A DNA stretch of 64,000 nt, taken from the NCBI GenBank assembly GCA_905479495.1, contig CAJQMR010000004.1:1-64000 (forward strand), written 5' to 3'. A model generated the notes under the pieces. The model searched no databases, had not been told where the DNA came from, and saw only the letters and a program-made list of their open reading frames with translations. Origin of the DNA: an uncultured Anaerolineae bacterium (lineage in GTDB: Bacteria; Chloroflexota; Anaerolineae; Promineifilales; Promineifilaceae). Positions 10,812 to 18,693 of this stretch are shown piece by piece (position 1 is the stretch's first letter; each line of letters begins with the position of its first letter). Both the position numbers and the translations under genes were made by a program.

Positions 10812-12173
10812 TCAAGCCAAATTTTGCAAAAAGTGGATGCTGGTTTCGATGCCCCGGTAGAAGTTGGGCAGATAAAACCGCTCGTTGGGCGCATGAATTT
10901 GGTCGCCAGGCAGGCCAAAGCCCATCAGCACTGTTTCCAGCCCCAACTCGCTCTGGAACTGCGACACCACCGGAATCGAGCCGCCTTCCCGCATAAATAC
11001 GGGTTCCTGCCCGAAGGCGGCAGCGTACGCTTTGGCCGCCGCTTGCATGGCTGGAATGTTGAAGTCGGTGATGCTGGCAGGTGCGCCGTGTCCTACCGTT
11101 ACCTCCACCGTCACGCTGGGCGACGTTAGCTCAGCAATATACGCCTTGAGCAAACGGCCGATTTCCTCCGGGTCTTGATCTGGCACCAAACGCATACTCA
11201 ATTTGGCATGGACTTTGGACGGCAGCACCGTTTTGGCCCCCTCGCCCGTGTAGCCACCGATGATGCCATGCACGTCCAGCGTGGGGCGTGCCCCCAGCCG
11301 CTCGACGAGCGTGTAGTCGGGATCGCCCCACGGCTCTGGCGCGCCGGTTTCGGCCAGCCAGGCGTCTTCGTCCAGCGGGAATTGGGCCAGGATTTCGCGC
11401 TCCTGCTCGGTTAACGGCCGTACCTTGTCGTAAAAACCCGGAATAAGAATACGGCCGTCTTCATCCTTCAACTTGGCAATAAGGTGGCCCAACACATTCA
11501 ACGGATTGTTGATGCCGCCGCCAAAGCTGCCGGAATGTAAATCTCGCTTTGGCCCCACGATGTCGATGAAGGCGTAGCACATGCCGCGCAAGCCGTACAC
11601 AATCGCCGGCTGCTGAGCGCTTACCATCGCTGTGTCAGAGACCAGGGCCACATCGGCGGCCAATTTTTCTCTGTTTTGGGGAATGAATGCGGTCAGGCTC
11701 TCACCGCCGCTCTCCTCTTCCCCTTCCACAATAAATTTGACGTTGACCGGTAAACGGCCGTTATTCTTTAAAATCGCCTCGACCGCCTTCACGTGTACAA
11801 AAATCTGACCCTTGTCATCTGACGAACCGCGCCCATACAAAAAATCGTCACGCACTGCCGGTTCAAACGGAGGCGATTCCCATAGCTCCAGCGGCTCGGC
11901 GGGCTGCACATCGTAATGGCCGTAGATGAGCACCGTCGGCGCGTCGCCTGCGTGCAGCCAGTCAGCATACACCAGCGGATGGCGCTGGGTGGCAATGATT
12001 TCTACATTTTCCAGTCCAGCCAGTTTCAATTTATCAGCCAGCCATTGGGCGGCAACGGCCGTATCCTCCTTTCGCTCTGGCTGCGTACTGATGCTGGGAA
12101 TACGCAAAAAATCAATTAATTCAGCTAAATAATCAGATTGGTGCTCGCGAACGTGGGCAATGGGGTCGGACAT
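10812..12173 (-). CDS. M20 family metallopeptidase (dipeptidase type)
   Basis: The 453-residue protein belongs to the di-zinc M20 family of cytosolic exo/dipeptidases. Metal and catalytic motifs are in order: Tyr-Gly-His-Tyr-Asp-Val-Gln-Pro near residue 85, Gly-Arg-Gly-Ser-Ser-Asp-Asp-Lys-Gly about 30 residues later, Glu-Gly-Glu-Glu-Glu-Ser-Gly near 150, and a final Gly-Gly-Ser-Ile-Pro-Val near 405. The M20 dimerisation lid lies between. The long-chain dipeptidase branch (PepV/CNDP-like) best matches the length. It is monocistronic; the ATG at 12173 starts a normal Asp-Pro-Ile-Ala N-terminus. Confidence 0.9.
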   Translation of the reverse strand: MSDPIAHVREHQSDYLAELIDFLRIPSISTQPERKEDTAVAAQWLADKLKLAGLENVEIIATQRHPLVYADWLHAGDAPTVLIYGHYDVQPAEPLELWESPPFEPAVRDDFLYGRGSSDDKGQIFVHVKAVEAILKNNGRLPVNVKFIVEGEEESGGESLTAFIPQNREKLAADVALVSDTAMVSAQQPAIVYGLRGMCYAFIDIVGPKRDLHSGSFGGGINNPLNVLGHLIAKLKDEDGRILIPGFYDKVRPLTEQEREILAQFPLDEDAWLAETGAPEPWGDPDYTLVERLGARPTLDVHGIIGGYTGEGAKTVLPSKVHAKLSMRLVPDQDPEEIGRLLKAYIAELTSPSVTVEVTVGHGAPASITDFNIPAMQAAAKAYAAAFGQEPVFMREGGSIPVVSQFQSELGLETVLMGFGLPGDQIHAPNERFYLPNFYRGIETSIHFLQNLA

Positions 12174-12311
12174 TTTCGTCTCCGTTTAGGTTTATGATAG
12201 TAACCGGCACATTTTTCTGCCGTTTACCAGTTTGCGTGTATAATCCACTCGTTTTGGGTCAAAGACAAAACCCAAAGCGTGATTATAAGCAACAAGACAA
12301 AGTTAGCCACC

Positions 12312-12872
12312 ATGGAAACATCTGATTCAACACAAAATGAGACCGTGAATTTGACAGCCTTGCTAGAGAGCGTGCTGTTTGTCGCCAGCGGACCCGTTTC
12401 TATGGGTCGATTGGCCAAGGCGCTGGAAACGACGCCTGCTGTCGTGAAAAATTTACTCGACTCGCTGGAGAACGAGTACGCTGTGCGCGGCTTACGGCTT
12501 CAGTGGAGCGGCAATGATGTGCAGCTCACCACAGCGCCGGAATCCAGCGACGTGATTGAGCGCTTTTTAGGCTTGGAGCTGACCACCCGGCTCAGCCAGG
12601 CGGCCCTAGAGGTGCTGGCGATTGTGGCCTACATGCAGCCCATCACCCGGCCACAAATTGACCAAATTCGCGGCGTCAACTCCGATGGCTCGCTGCGCAC
12701 GTTGCTCAGCAAAGGACTCATCGAAGAAATTGGGCGCATGGAAACTCCGGGACGGCCGATTTTGTATGGCAGCACCCCGGAATTCCTGCAACATTTTGGC
12801 CTGACCACCGTGGCAGAACTGCCCGAATTAGAAGAAGTCGAAGAAGTCGAAGAAGAGGAGATTGGAGATTAG
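12312..12872 (+). CDS. scpB: Segregation and condensation protein B
   Basis: ScpB is the winged-helix kite subunit of the bacterial SMC-ScpAB condensin, which organises the chromosome. The 186-residue product has the expected Leu-Leu-Glu-Ser-Val-Leu-Phe-Val-Ala start, two winged-helix units, and the Leu-Ser-Gln-Ala-Ala-Leu-Glu-Val-Leu-Ala-Ile-Val-Ala-Tyr motif in the middle. The ATG at 12312 is preferred over a GTG 33 nt earlier; neither has a good ribosome site. The last codons (Glu-Ile-Gly-Asp-stop) are part of a dispersed GAGATTGGAGATTAG repeat. scpA is about 17 kb away (30048), an unusual split. Confidence 0.92.
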   Translation: METSDSTQNETVNLTALLESVLFVASGPVSMGRLAKALETTPAVVKNLLDSLENEYAVRGLRLQWSGNDVQLTTAPESSDVIERFLGLELTTRLSQAALEVLAIVAYMQPITRPQIDQIRGVNSDGSLRTLLSKGLIEEIGRMETPGRPILYGSTPEFLQHFGLTTVAELPELEEVEEVEEEEIGD

Positions 12873-12923
12873 AGATTGGGAACTGGGAAAATAATCAATC
12901 TCTAGTCTCCAATCTCCAATCTC
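12858..12923. repeat. GAGATTGG-type palindromic element at the end of scpB
   Basis: The arm GAGATTGGAGATTAGAGATTG (12858-12878 without its first base is 20 nt) pairs with 12896-12916 with one mismatch. A further CCAATCTC follows. The left arm supplies the scpB stop codon. Related elements are at 15609, 17047, 28750 and 33523. Confidence 0.8.
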
Positions 12924-12931
12924 TTTTTGAA

Positions 12932-13810
12932 ATGGAAGAAAGAATCCAAAAACTCATGGCCCAGGCCGGACTTGGCTCCCGGCGCGAGTGCGAAAAGCTG
13001 ATTGCCAACGGCCGTGTTTCGGTCAACGGCCGTCGCGCCACGCTGGGTGATAAAGCCGACCCCACCACCGACACCATTGTGGTGAACGGCCGTACCATCA
13101 AGCCCCTGCAAACCGAAGCCATCTACGTCGCCCTGCACAAGCCCAAAGGTGTCCTTTCTTCCCTGGAAGATGAGATGGAAGAAGGGCGCACCACCGTGCG
13201 CGACCTGGTGCCGCTGCCCGGCCATCTCTATCCTGTTGGCCGCCTGGACAAACAAAGCACTGGCCTCATCCTCATGACCAACGACGGCGACCTGGCCCAC
13301 AAGCTCACCCATCCCCGCTACGGCCATGAAAAAACATACAAAGTGATTGTGGAAGGGCGCATTAGTCAAGAAGCGCTGGAAAAATGGCGCGCGGGCATTT
13401 ATTTAGACGGCCGTAAAACCATTCCCGCCCAAATCACCGTCATCCAGCAAGATGTTTCCTTCACCCGACTAGAAATTGTGATGCGCGAGGGACGCAAGCG
13501 GCAGATTCGGCGCGTGGCCAATATGCTGGGCTTCCCCGTCACCCAGCTCGTCCGTGAAAAAATCGGCCCGCTCACGCTGGGCAATCTCAAACTGGGCGAC
13601 TGGCGGCACCTCACGGAAAAAGAAGTGGCGGCGCTCAAGGCAGTCGTGGCTTCTGCAAAGGCCAAATCGCCGCGTCGTAAACCAGGTGGCCAATCAGCGA
13701 AGCAGGCAGGCAAAAAACCTGGTGGCCGCAAACCAACCAATCAGCCCCAAACTGGCTCCCGCAAAAAAGGCGGTCGTTCGGGGGGTAAAAGAGGATCTAA
13801 AAAACGGTAA
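12932..13810 (+). CDS. rluB: 23S rRNA pseudouridine synthase, RsuA/RluB family
   Basis: The protein converts a specific rRNA uridine to pseudouridine. Residues 2-60 form an S4 RNA-binding domain (Lys-Leu-Met-Ala-Gln-Ala-Gly-Leu-Gly-Ser-Arg-Arg). The catalytic Asp sits in Gly-Arg-Leu-Asp-Lys-Gln-Ser-Thr-Gly-Leu near residue 109, followed by the family's Gly-Arg-Lys-Arg-Gln-Ile-Arg-Arg segment. Residues 240-292 form a basic Lys/Arg/Gly/Pro-rich tail, probably disordered and RNA-binding. It starts 59 nt after scpB, the common scpB-rluB order. No clear ribosome site precedes the ATG. RluB versus RsuA specificity is inferred from neighbourhood. Confidence 0.9.
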   Translation: MEERIQKLMAQAGLGSRRECEKLIANGRVSVNGRRATLGDKADPTTDTIVVNGRTIKPLQTEAIYVALHKPKGVLSSLEDEMEEGRTTVRDLVPLPGHLYPVGRLDKQSTGLILMTNDGDLAHKLTHPRYGHEKTYKVIVEGRISQEALEKWRAGIYLDGRKTIPAQITVIQQDVSFTRLEIVMREGRKRQIRRVANMLGFPVTQLVREKIGPLTLGNLKLGDWRHLTEKEVAALKAVVASAKAKSPRRKPGGQSAKQAGKKPGGRKPTNQPQTGSRKKGGRSGGKRGSKKR

Positions 13811-13814
13811 ACAG

Positions 13815-13857
13815 ACCCTCACCTCGGCCCTCTCCCTTTGAGGGCTGGGGTGAGGGT
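13815..13857. repeat. Palindromic CCCTCACC element after rluB
   Basis: ACCCTCACCTCGGCCCTC (13815-13832) pairs with 13840-13857 with two mismatches that are G-U compatible. It lies 4 nt after the rluB stop and just before cmk. It resembles the CCCTCACCC palindromes dispersed in many genomes and may end or stabilise the rluB message. Confidence 0.65.
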
Positions 13858-13876
13858 AAATTTTGAGGAAATTGTA

Positions 13877-14593
13877 TTGGCAAAGCAAACCACAGAACCC
13901 ATCGCCATGATCGCCATTGACGGCCCAGCTGCCTCCGGAAAATCTACCGTAGGGCGGCTGTTGGCCGAACAACTACATTATCTTTATCTCGACACGGGCT
14001 GCATGTACCGGGCTGTTACCTGGGCTGCTTTGCAACAAGAAATTGACGTTGAGGATGAAACGGCCGTAACCCAACTAGCTCAAGAGATTCAGATCGAAAT
14101 TTTTCCGGTGCGCACTGAGGAAGAAGACGGCCGTCACTACACGGTTCACGTCAATGGCCAGGATATTACCTGGGAATTGCGCACCCCAGCCGTTGATACC
14201 AACGTGTCATTGGTGTCCAGCTACCTGGGTGTGCGCCAGGAAATGGTCAAACGGCAACGTGCTTTTGGCCAGCGTGGGGCAGTTGTCATGGTTGGCCGCG
14301 ATATCGGCACCGTCGTCATGCCCGACGCACCGCTCAAACTGTACATCACCGCCAGCGCCGAGGAACGCGCCCGCCGCCGTACCCGCGATCGTCAAGCGCA
14401 GGGCCACAGCGCCAATTACGAGAACATTCTGGCCGACGTGCAGCGGCGCGATCAAATTGACAGCAACCGGGAACATTCCCCCCTGCGCCCCGCCACCGAC
14501 GCCATCCTCATCGACAGCACGGATCGCTCTCCGGCAGAGATTGTGGATACGATTTTACAGATGATTCGCGAGTCAGTAATCAGTAACCAGTAG
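13877..14593 (+). CDS. cmk: Cytidylate kinase
   Basis: Cmk phosphorylates CMP and dCMP for nucleotide supply. The 238-residue protein has the P-loop Gly-Pro-Ala-Ala-Ser-Gly-Lys-Ser-Thr near residue 18, a Tyr-Leu-Asp-Thr-Gly-Cys-Met-Tyr-Arg CMP site, Gly-Arg-Asp-Ile-Gly-Thr-Val-Val, and a lid with Arg-Ala-Arg-Arg-Arg. I choose the TTG at 13877 because GAGGAA lies 6 nt upstream; an ATG 30 nt later would leave only a few residues before the P-loop strand. The last residues (Ser-Val-Ile-Ser-Asn-Gln-stop) come from an intergenic-type palindromic repeat, so the native end may have been overwritten. Confidence 0.9.
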   Translation: MAKQTTEPIAMIAIDGPAASGKSTVGRLLAEQLHYLYLDTGCMYRAVTWAALQQEIDVEDETAVTQLAQEIQIEIFPVRTEEEDGRHYTVHVNGQDITWELRTPAVDTNVSLVSSYLGVRQEMVKRQRAFGQRGAVVMVGRDIGTVVMPDAPLKLYITASAEERARRRTRDRQAQGHSANYENILADVQRRDQIDSNREHSPLRPATDAILIDSTDRSPAEIVDTILQMIRESVISNQ

Positions 14594-14641
14594 GTCAGTA
14601 ATCAGTTACTGACCTACTGGTTACTGGCCCACTGATCACTG
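14572..14641. repeat. CAGTAACCAGTAGG palindrome at the end of cmk
   Basis: A perfect 21-bp stem starts CAGTAACCAGTAGGTCAGTA (14581-14601), pairs with 14606-14626 and has a 4-nt loop. Weaker related arms extend to 14572 and 14641. The cmk stop lies inside the left arm. A similar but different TAAGCGG/TAATCGGTAATCAG block overlaps the 3' end of the activator gene near 46431. Confidence 0.8.
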
Positions 14642-14651
14642 GAATTAGAAA

Positions 14652-16106
14652 ATGCCTCTTTTTCAAGAAATTGACCTTAGCACCTACACGGGTGGCCAAA
14701 TTGTAGCCATCGAACCGGGCAGCGTTGCCGCCAAGATCGGCCTGCGGGCCGGGGATGAGTTGCTGGCGATCAACGACAGTCCGGTCGAAGACGTCATCGA
14801 CGTGCAGTTTTACGCTGCCGAAGAGGCATTAACGCTGCTGGTGCGACGCGACGACGAGATGCTCACGCTGGAGGCCAAACGAAATTATAACCAGCCGCTG
14901 GGCCTGGAATTTGCCCACCCCACCTTCGATACCGACATTCGCCGCTGCAACAATTTGTGCGAATTTTGCTTTGTGCTGCAAATGGCTCCCCGCTTCCGCC
15001 GCACACTTTACATAAAAGACGACGATTATCGCTACAGCTTCCTCTTCGGCCATTATGTCACCCTCACCAACATGAACGAGCACGATTGGTGGCGCATCGA
15101 AAACATGCACCTATCACCGCTTTACGTCTCCGTGCACGTGACCGATTTGGAAGCACGGCGCAAATATTTGCGCAACAAAACCGCGCCGGACATTTTGGAG
15201 CAAATTCGCTGGCTGGGAGAACGCGGCATCGAGGTCCACACGCAAATTGTGGTTACCCCAGAAGTGAATGACGGCGCATGGCTGGAACGCTCCATCGCCG
15301 ATTTGGCAGAACTGTGGCCAACGGTGCAGTCCGTCAGTGCGGTACCAGTGGGGCTAACCAAGCAGCATAAATACCAGATGCGCACCCACACGCCGGAGGA
15401 AGCGGCCGCAACTCTGGACTACATCGAGTCGTTACAGCAAAAATATCTGGCTGAATTCGGTGTTCGCTTTGTTTACCCTACCGACGAATGGTATTTGGTC
15501 ACCAACCGTCTCGTACCTGAACTAGACGCGTATGACGGCCAGGAACTGCACGAAAATGGTCTGGGCATGGTGCGGAGTTTCTTGGATGAGTGGGAAGAAG
15601 TAAAAGAGGAGATTGGCGATTGGAGATTAGCCCATGCCGACCAATCTCCAATCTCTAATCTCCAATCTCTCACCTTAGTAACTGGGGCTTTATTTGCGCC
15701 AACTTTGCGGGAAACGGCCGTGCAGTTCCAAACTCTCACCGGGGCCAACGTTACCGTCAAGGAAATCAAAAACGAGCGGCTGGGTGGCACCATCACGGTC
15801 GCCGGGCTGCTCATGGGGATAGACGTGCTGGAACAGTTGAAGGCGACGGAACTCGGCGATCGGGTGCTGCTGCCCCGCGTTATGTTTGACCACCCCGACC
15901 GCATTGCCCTGGATGACATTTCGCCGCAAGATGTGGCCAACCAGCTCGGTAAGCCCGTCATCCTGGCCGACACCATGGGCGACGTTTGGGACGCGCTCAT
16001 CGGCGAATCACAAGTGGTCTACCAACCCGGCAAACCAGCCGAAGGCAGTATCCCCCTCAAGCTCATCCCCCCCGACGAGCTCGATAATAACCAGCACTTC
16101 TCTTGA
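14652..16106 (+). CDS. PDZ-DUF512 radical-SAM-like protein
   Basis: The 484-residue protein has an N-terminal PDZ-like domain (residues 12-60), then Cys-Asn-Asn-Leu-Cys-Glu-Phe-Cys, a CxxxCxxC cluster typical of radical SAM enzymes, and a C-terminal DUF512 domain. It fits the putative FeS oxidoreductase family known from cyanobacteria (TIGR03279-like); its reaction is unknown. Near residue 325 about 20 residues (Glu-Glu-Ile-Gly-Asp-Trp-Arg-Leu to Leu-Gln-Ser) are encoded by a dispersed palindromic repeat inserted in frame. It follows cmk on the same strand, as often seen with the GTPase Der; no der gene is present here. Confidence 0.85.
   Translation: MPLFQEIDLSTYTGGQIVAIEPGSVAAKIGLRAGDELLAINDSPVEDVIDVQFYAAEEALTLLVRRDDEMLTLEAKRNYNQPLGLEFAHPTFDTDIRRCNNLCEFCFVLQMAPRFRRTLYIKDDDYRYSFLFGHYVTLTNMNEHDWWRIENMHLSPLYVSVHVTDLEARRKYLRNKTAPDILEQIRWLGERGIEVHTQIVVTPEVNDGAWLERSIADLAELWPTVQSVSAVPVGLTKQHKYQMRTHTPEEAAATLDYIESLQQKYLAEFGVRFVYPTDEWYLVTNRLVPELDAYDGQELHENGLGMVRSFLDEWEEVKEEIGDWRLAHADQSPISNLQSLTLVTGALFAPTLRETAVQFQTLTGANVTVKEIKNERLGGTITVAGLLMGIDVLEQLKATELGDRVLLPRVMFDHPDRIALDDISPQDVANQLGKPVILADTMGDVWDALIGESQVVYQPGKPAEGSIPLKLIPPDELDNNQHFS
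15609..15669. repeat. GAGATTGG-type palindromic element inserted in frame in the DUF512 gene
   Basis: GAGATTGGCGATTGGAGATT (from 15609) and CCAATCTCCAATCTCTAATC (from 15641) are inverted arms of the same family as the element after scpB. The insert keeps the reading frame and has no stop codon, adding about 20 residues between two conserved parts of the protein. Confidence 0.8.
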
Positions 16107-16154
16107 TTTTTTGCCACAGGGGGCATTGAGAATTTAGAGATTTTTCACCCAATT

Positions 16155-16177
16155 GAGGAGTGAGTATCCTCGTTTTT
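16155..16177 (+). terminator. Weak hairpin with T run after the DUF512 gene
   Basis: GAGGA (16155-16159) pairs with TCCTC (16167-16171), followed by GTTTTTATT. The stem is only 5 bp, so termination is uncertain. A GTAGCCGCGC half-palindrome near 16194 belongs to the family at 38857 and 62075. Confidence 0.35.
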
Positions 16178-16245
16178 ATTGAGGTGGTCTCTGTAGCCGC
16201 GCTTACTTAGCGCACCACCACGTTGGTCAAGATTGCAATCGTGAC

Positions 16246-17043
16246 CTACAAATCTGCTTGCAATAGCGTGCCGCCCGCTTCTGCCGGGTTTAAGAGCGTT
16301 TGGGCCAGATTGCCTGGCTCCAGCCCAGAAAAAATGCGGATGGACAGCTGGGGAAACTGCTCCACCAGGGCCAACATGCTTTGCACTTTGCTGGCCATAC
16401 CCCCCGTTACGTCCGTGCCGCGTGAACCGCCCAGCGCGGCTTCAATTTCGGTATAATTTGCCCGATTGATCAGCGGAATGACTTGCCCTTCTAAATCAAA
16501 AACGCCGGTTGTTTCCCCTGCCAGCAGCAGCCAGGACGGCCGTATCTCCCCCGCCAGCGCCATCATCACCTCTTCTGTAGACACAATCGTGCCGCCGCGC
16601 ACAGCATCAAAGGCCACGTCGCCATACACCACCGGCACCAGACCGGCAGCCAACGCCGCCTGCACCGGGTACGTGGCGATGCTTTGGATACGGCCGTCTG
16701 CACACCGCACAGACGCCGACGGCGACAAACTCACCGCAGGCACACCGGCCAACAACAGCTCCGATAAAACCAACCGATTCAGCCGCGCCGCCGCGTCGCT
16801 CACTTCGGCAAAACCACGCCAGCCAGCCGCATTGGTCACACCCCGGCGCGTGCCGTGTTTGGCCGCAGCCACATGCCCAAACGAGCCGCTGCCCTGCCCC
16901 AGCACCAGGCGCAGCGCCGGATTTTCGCGCCGCGCCTGAGCAATCTCTTCCACCAGACGAAGCAGCACATCGTGCCGCACACGCTCTACTTTGGTTTTGT
17001 CGGTAAGCAACGAACCGCCTAATTTGAGAAAAAGTGTGTCCAT
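16246..17043 (-). CDS. Isopentenyl phosphate kinase
   Basis: This amino-acid-kinase-fold enzyme would phosphorylate isopentenyl phosphate to isopentenyl diphosphate, the last step of the alternative mevalonate pathway known in archaea and some Chloroflexota. The 265-residue length fits. The N-terminal Lys-Leu-Gly-Gly-Ser nucleotide loop is present. The diagnostic His57 in Gly-Ser-Gly-Ser-Phe-Gly-His, which separates this family from other amino-acid kinases, is also there, as is the C-terminal Asp-Val-Thr-Gly-Gly-Met-Ala-Ser-Lys loop. It is preceded on the minus strand by a LOG-like gene, with a palindromic element between. No other mevalonate gene is in the window. Confidence 0.85.
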   Translation of the reverse strand: MDTLFLKLGGSLLTDKTKVERVRHDVLLRLVEEIAQARRENPALRLVLGQGSGSFGHVAAAKHGTRRGVTNAAGWRGFAEVSDAAARLNRLVLSELLLAGVPAVSLSPSASVRCADGRIQSIATYPVQAALAAGLVPVVYGDVAFDAVRGGTIVSTEEVMMALAGEIRPSWLLLAGETTGVFDLEGQVIPLINRANYTEIEAALGGSRGTDVTGGMASKVQSMLALVEQFPQLSIRIFSGLEPGNLAQTLLNPAEAGGTLLQADL

Positions 17044-17046
17044 TTT

Positions 17047-17115
17047 AGGAGATTGGAGATTAGAGATTAGAGATTAAAATGCTCAATCTCCAATCTCCAA
17101 TCTCCAGTCTCTTCC
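17047..17115. repeat. GAGATTGG-type palindromic element between two minus-strand genes
   Basis: GGAGATTGGAGATTAGAGAT begins the left arm near 17047; AATCTCCAATCTCCAATCTC begins the right arm near 17084. It fills the gap between the LOG-like and isopentenyl phosphate kinase genes almost exactly. Confidence 0.8.
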
Positions 17116-17117
17116 TC

Positions 17118-17663
17118 CTAATGTTGAAAATAGTGCACGATATGGTTAACGGCCGTTTCCGGATCATCAGCAAACAACAACAGTTTCATATCACATTCCC
17201 GCACGTAGTCGGGTGAATAAAAGGCCTGGATGGTTTGCTGCCACAGTGACCCCAGCAGTACCAGCGGCTGGGCCGCCACCTCGCCCACCTGCAAAAAGCT
17301 CCAGGCCAGCGTCATCTCCGACAGGGTACCGATGCCACCGGGCAGGACAATGATGCCATCGCTTTGGGTCACCAGGTGCAGCAGCCGCTCGCGCAGCGTC
17401 GGGTAGCGAATCTCTTCCTGCACCCAGCGATTCGGCCCCAACGGCCGAAACTGCTCAATCTGGTCACACGTCACACCAATGACATGCCCGCCCGCTTCAG
17501 CTGCACCTTGGGAAACGGCCGTCATCGTCCCCGAATAGCCGCCTGTGGCCACCGCAAAACCAGCTTCGGCCAACAATTTACCCACCTGCCGAGCCTCTTC
17601 AAAAGCACCACTTCCCGGCTGCGGTGCAGAACTACCAAAAACAGAGATAGTGCGATTCTTCAT
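17118..17663 (-). CDS. LOG-like Rossmann-fold nucleotide-binding protein
   Basis: The 181-residue protein has the LOG/TIGR00730-type fold: Val-Phe-Gly-Ser-Ser at the first strand, Gly-Gly-Tyr-Ser-Gly-Thr-Met near residue 47, and the signature Leu-Pro-Gly-Gly-Ile-Gly-Thr-Leu-Ser-Glu-Met. LOG proteins hydrolyse nucleoside 5'-monophosphates to ribose 5-phosphate and base; the substrate here is unknown. The ATG at 17663 follows the stop of the upstream hydrolase by one base, so translation is probably coupled; a GTG 12 nt earlier is the alternative. Confidence 0.82.
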   Translation of the reverse strand: MKNRTISVFGSSAPQPGSGAFEEARQVGKLLAEAGFAVATGGYSGTMTAVSQGAAEAGGHVIGVTCDQIEQFRPLGPNRWVQEEIRYPTLRERLLHLVTQSDGIIVLPGGIGTLSEMTLAWSFLQVGEVAAQPLVLLGSLWQQTIQAFYSPDYVRECDMKLLLFADDPETAVNHIVHYFQH

Positions 17664-17664
17664 G

Positions 17665-18498
17665 TTACTTTTCACTTGCTAAAAATGTTCGGGCAATTGT
17701 CTGAAACTCAACCTGCTTTTCGATCATGGGAGCATGGCCACATTCCGGCAGAATGTGTGTCTGGCTATCGGGGAACTGCCCTGCCAACACCGCCGCATCG
17801 CTGGGCGGCACCACGCCGTCATTTTCGCCCCAGACCATGCAAATTTCGTGGTGGAGATTGCTGAGAAACGGCCGTAAATCGTGAAACGCCGACGCCTTCA
17901 GCACATCCGCCGACTGCCGCGCCAATTCATAATCCGCCAGCCGCCGGTCCCACACCGAATCGTGCATTAGATCCGGGTTGTAAAACGGCGTTTTAATTTG
18001 CCGCCGCACCCACAGTTTAGATTGCGAAACGGCCGATCCCAAATCAATCAAGCCCAACCCTACACCAATCCGCTTTACAAAATCGGGATAGGTAACCGAA
18101 GAAAGCACGGCTGGAGCCAACAACAGCAGCTTTTCCACCTGATTGGGATAATCGACGGCATACGTGACGGCCAGAGTTCCCCCAAATGAATGGCCCAGCA
18201 AAATCACCGGCGGCAAATGACGCGCTTCGCAAAACGCGGCCAGCCACTCTACTAAATGGGGAAAGTTATATGGCGTAGTTGAAGCCGTATAGCCAAAACC
18301 GGGTATATCTGGAGCAATCAGCCAATGCTCATCGGCCAGCTCATGCATCGTCTCACGAAAGCTGTCGGCCGAGGTGGACATGCCATGCAGCAAAATGATC
18401 GGACGGCCGTTTGGCGTTCCTGCCTCATAATAACTTGTGTGAATACCCAGGGCATCCAGTTCAAATCGGGGAACTTCAGGGTAAGGATAATTTAACAT
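17665..18498 (-). CDS. Alpha/beta hydrolase
   Basis: A 277-residue soluble hydrolase of the alpha/beta fold. The oxyanion segment is Leu-His-Gly-Met-Ser, the nucleophile elbow Gly-His-Ser-Phe-Gly-Gly, the acid Gly-Glu-Asn-Asp-Gly-Val-Val, and the base His in Cys-Gly-His-Ala-Pro. The substrate is unknown. The ATG at 18498 is chosen where the conserved sequence starts; 19 extra residues upstream look unrelated. It is the first gene of a unit with the LOG-like gene (1-nt gap). Confidence 0.85.
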   Translation of the reverse strand: MLNYPYPEVPRFELDALGIHTSYYEAGTPNGRPIILLHGMSTSADSFRETMHELADEHWLIAPDIPGFGYTASTTPYNFPHLVEWLAAFCEARHLPPVILLGHSFGGTLAVTYAVDYPNQVEKLLLLAPAVLSSVTYPDFVKRIGVGLGLIDLGSAVSQSKLWVRRQIKTPFYNPDLMHDSVWDRRLADYELARQSADVLKASAFHDLRPFLSNLHHEICMVWGENDGVVPPSDAAVLAGQFPDSQTHILPECGHAPMIEKQVEFQTIARTFLASEK

Positions 18499-18693
18499 GG
18501 CTTGAATCTTATCAAACTTAAAGTAATTAGAAAAAATATAAACGCCTGGCTGCACAGTTCACAGGAATTCCTGAGATATGTCTCATAATCTCTGTTTTTC
18601 TCTATGGTTTCTGGCACCGTGAAAAAGATTTGACCAGACGGCCGTTTTTCTTGAAAATAGGGTCTATAGGAGAAAGTTGCAAAAAATCAAGCC

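Noticed and set aside
12858-17115. CRISPR-like array from repeated GAGATTGG units
   Set aside because: Units are inverted, irregularly spaced over kilobases and partly coding; there are no regular spacers and no cas genes.
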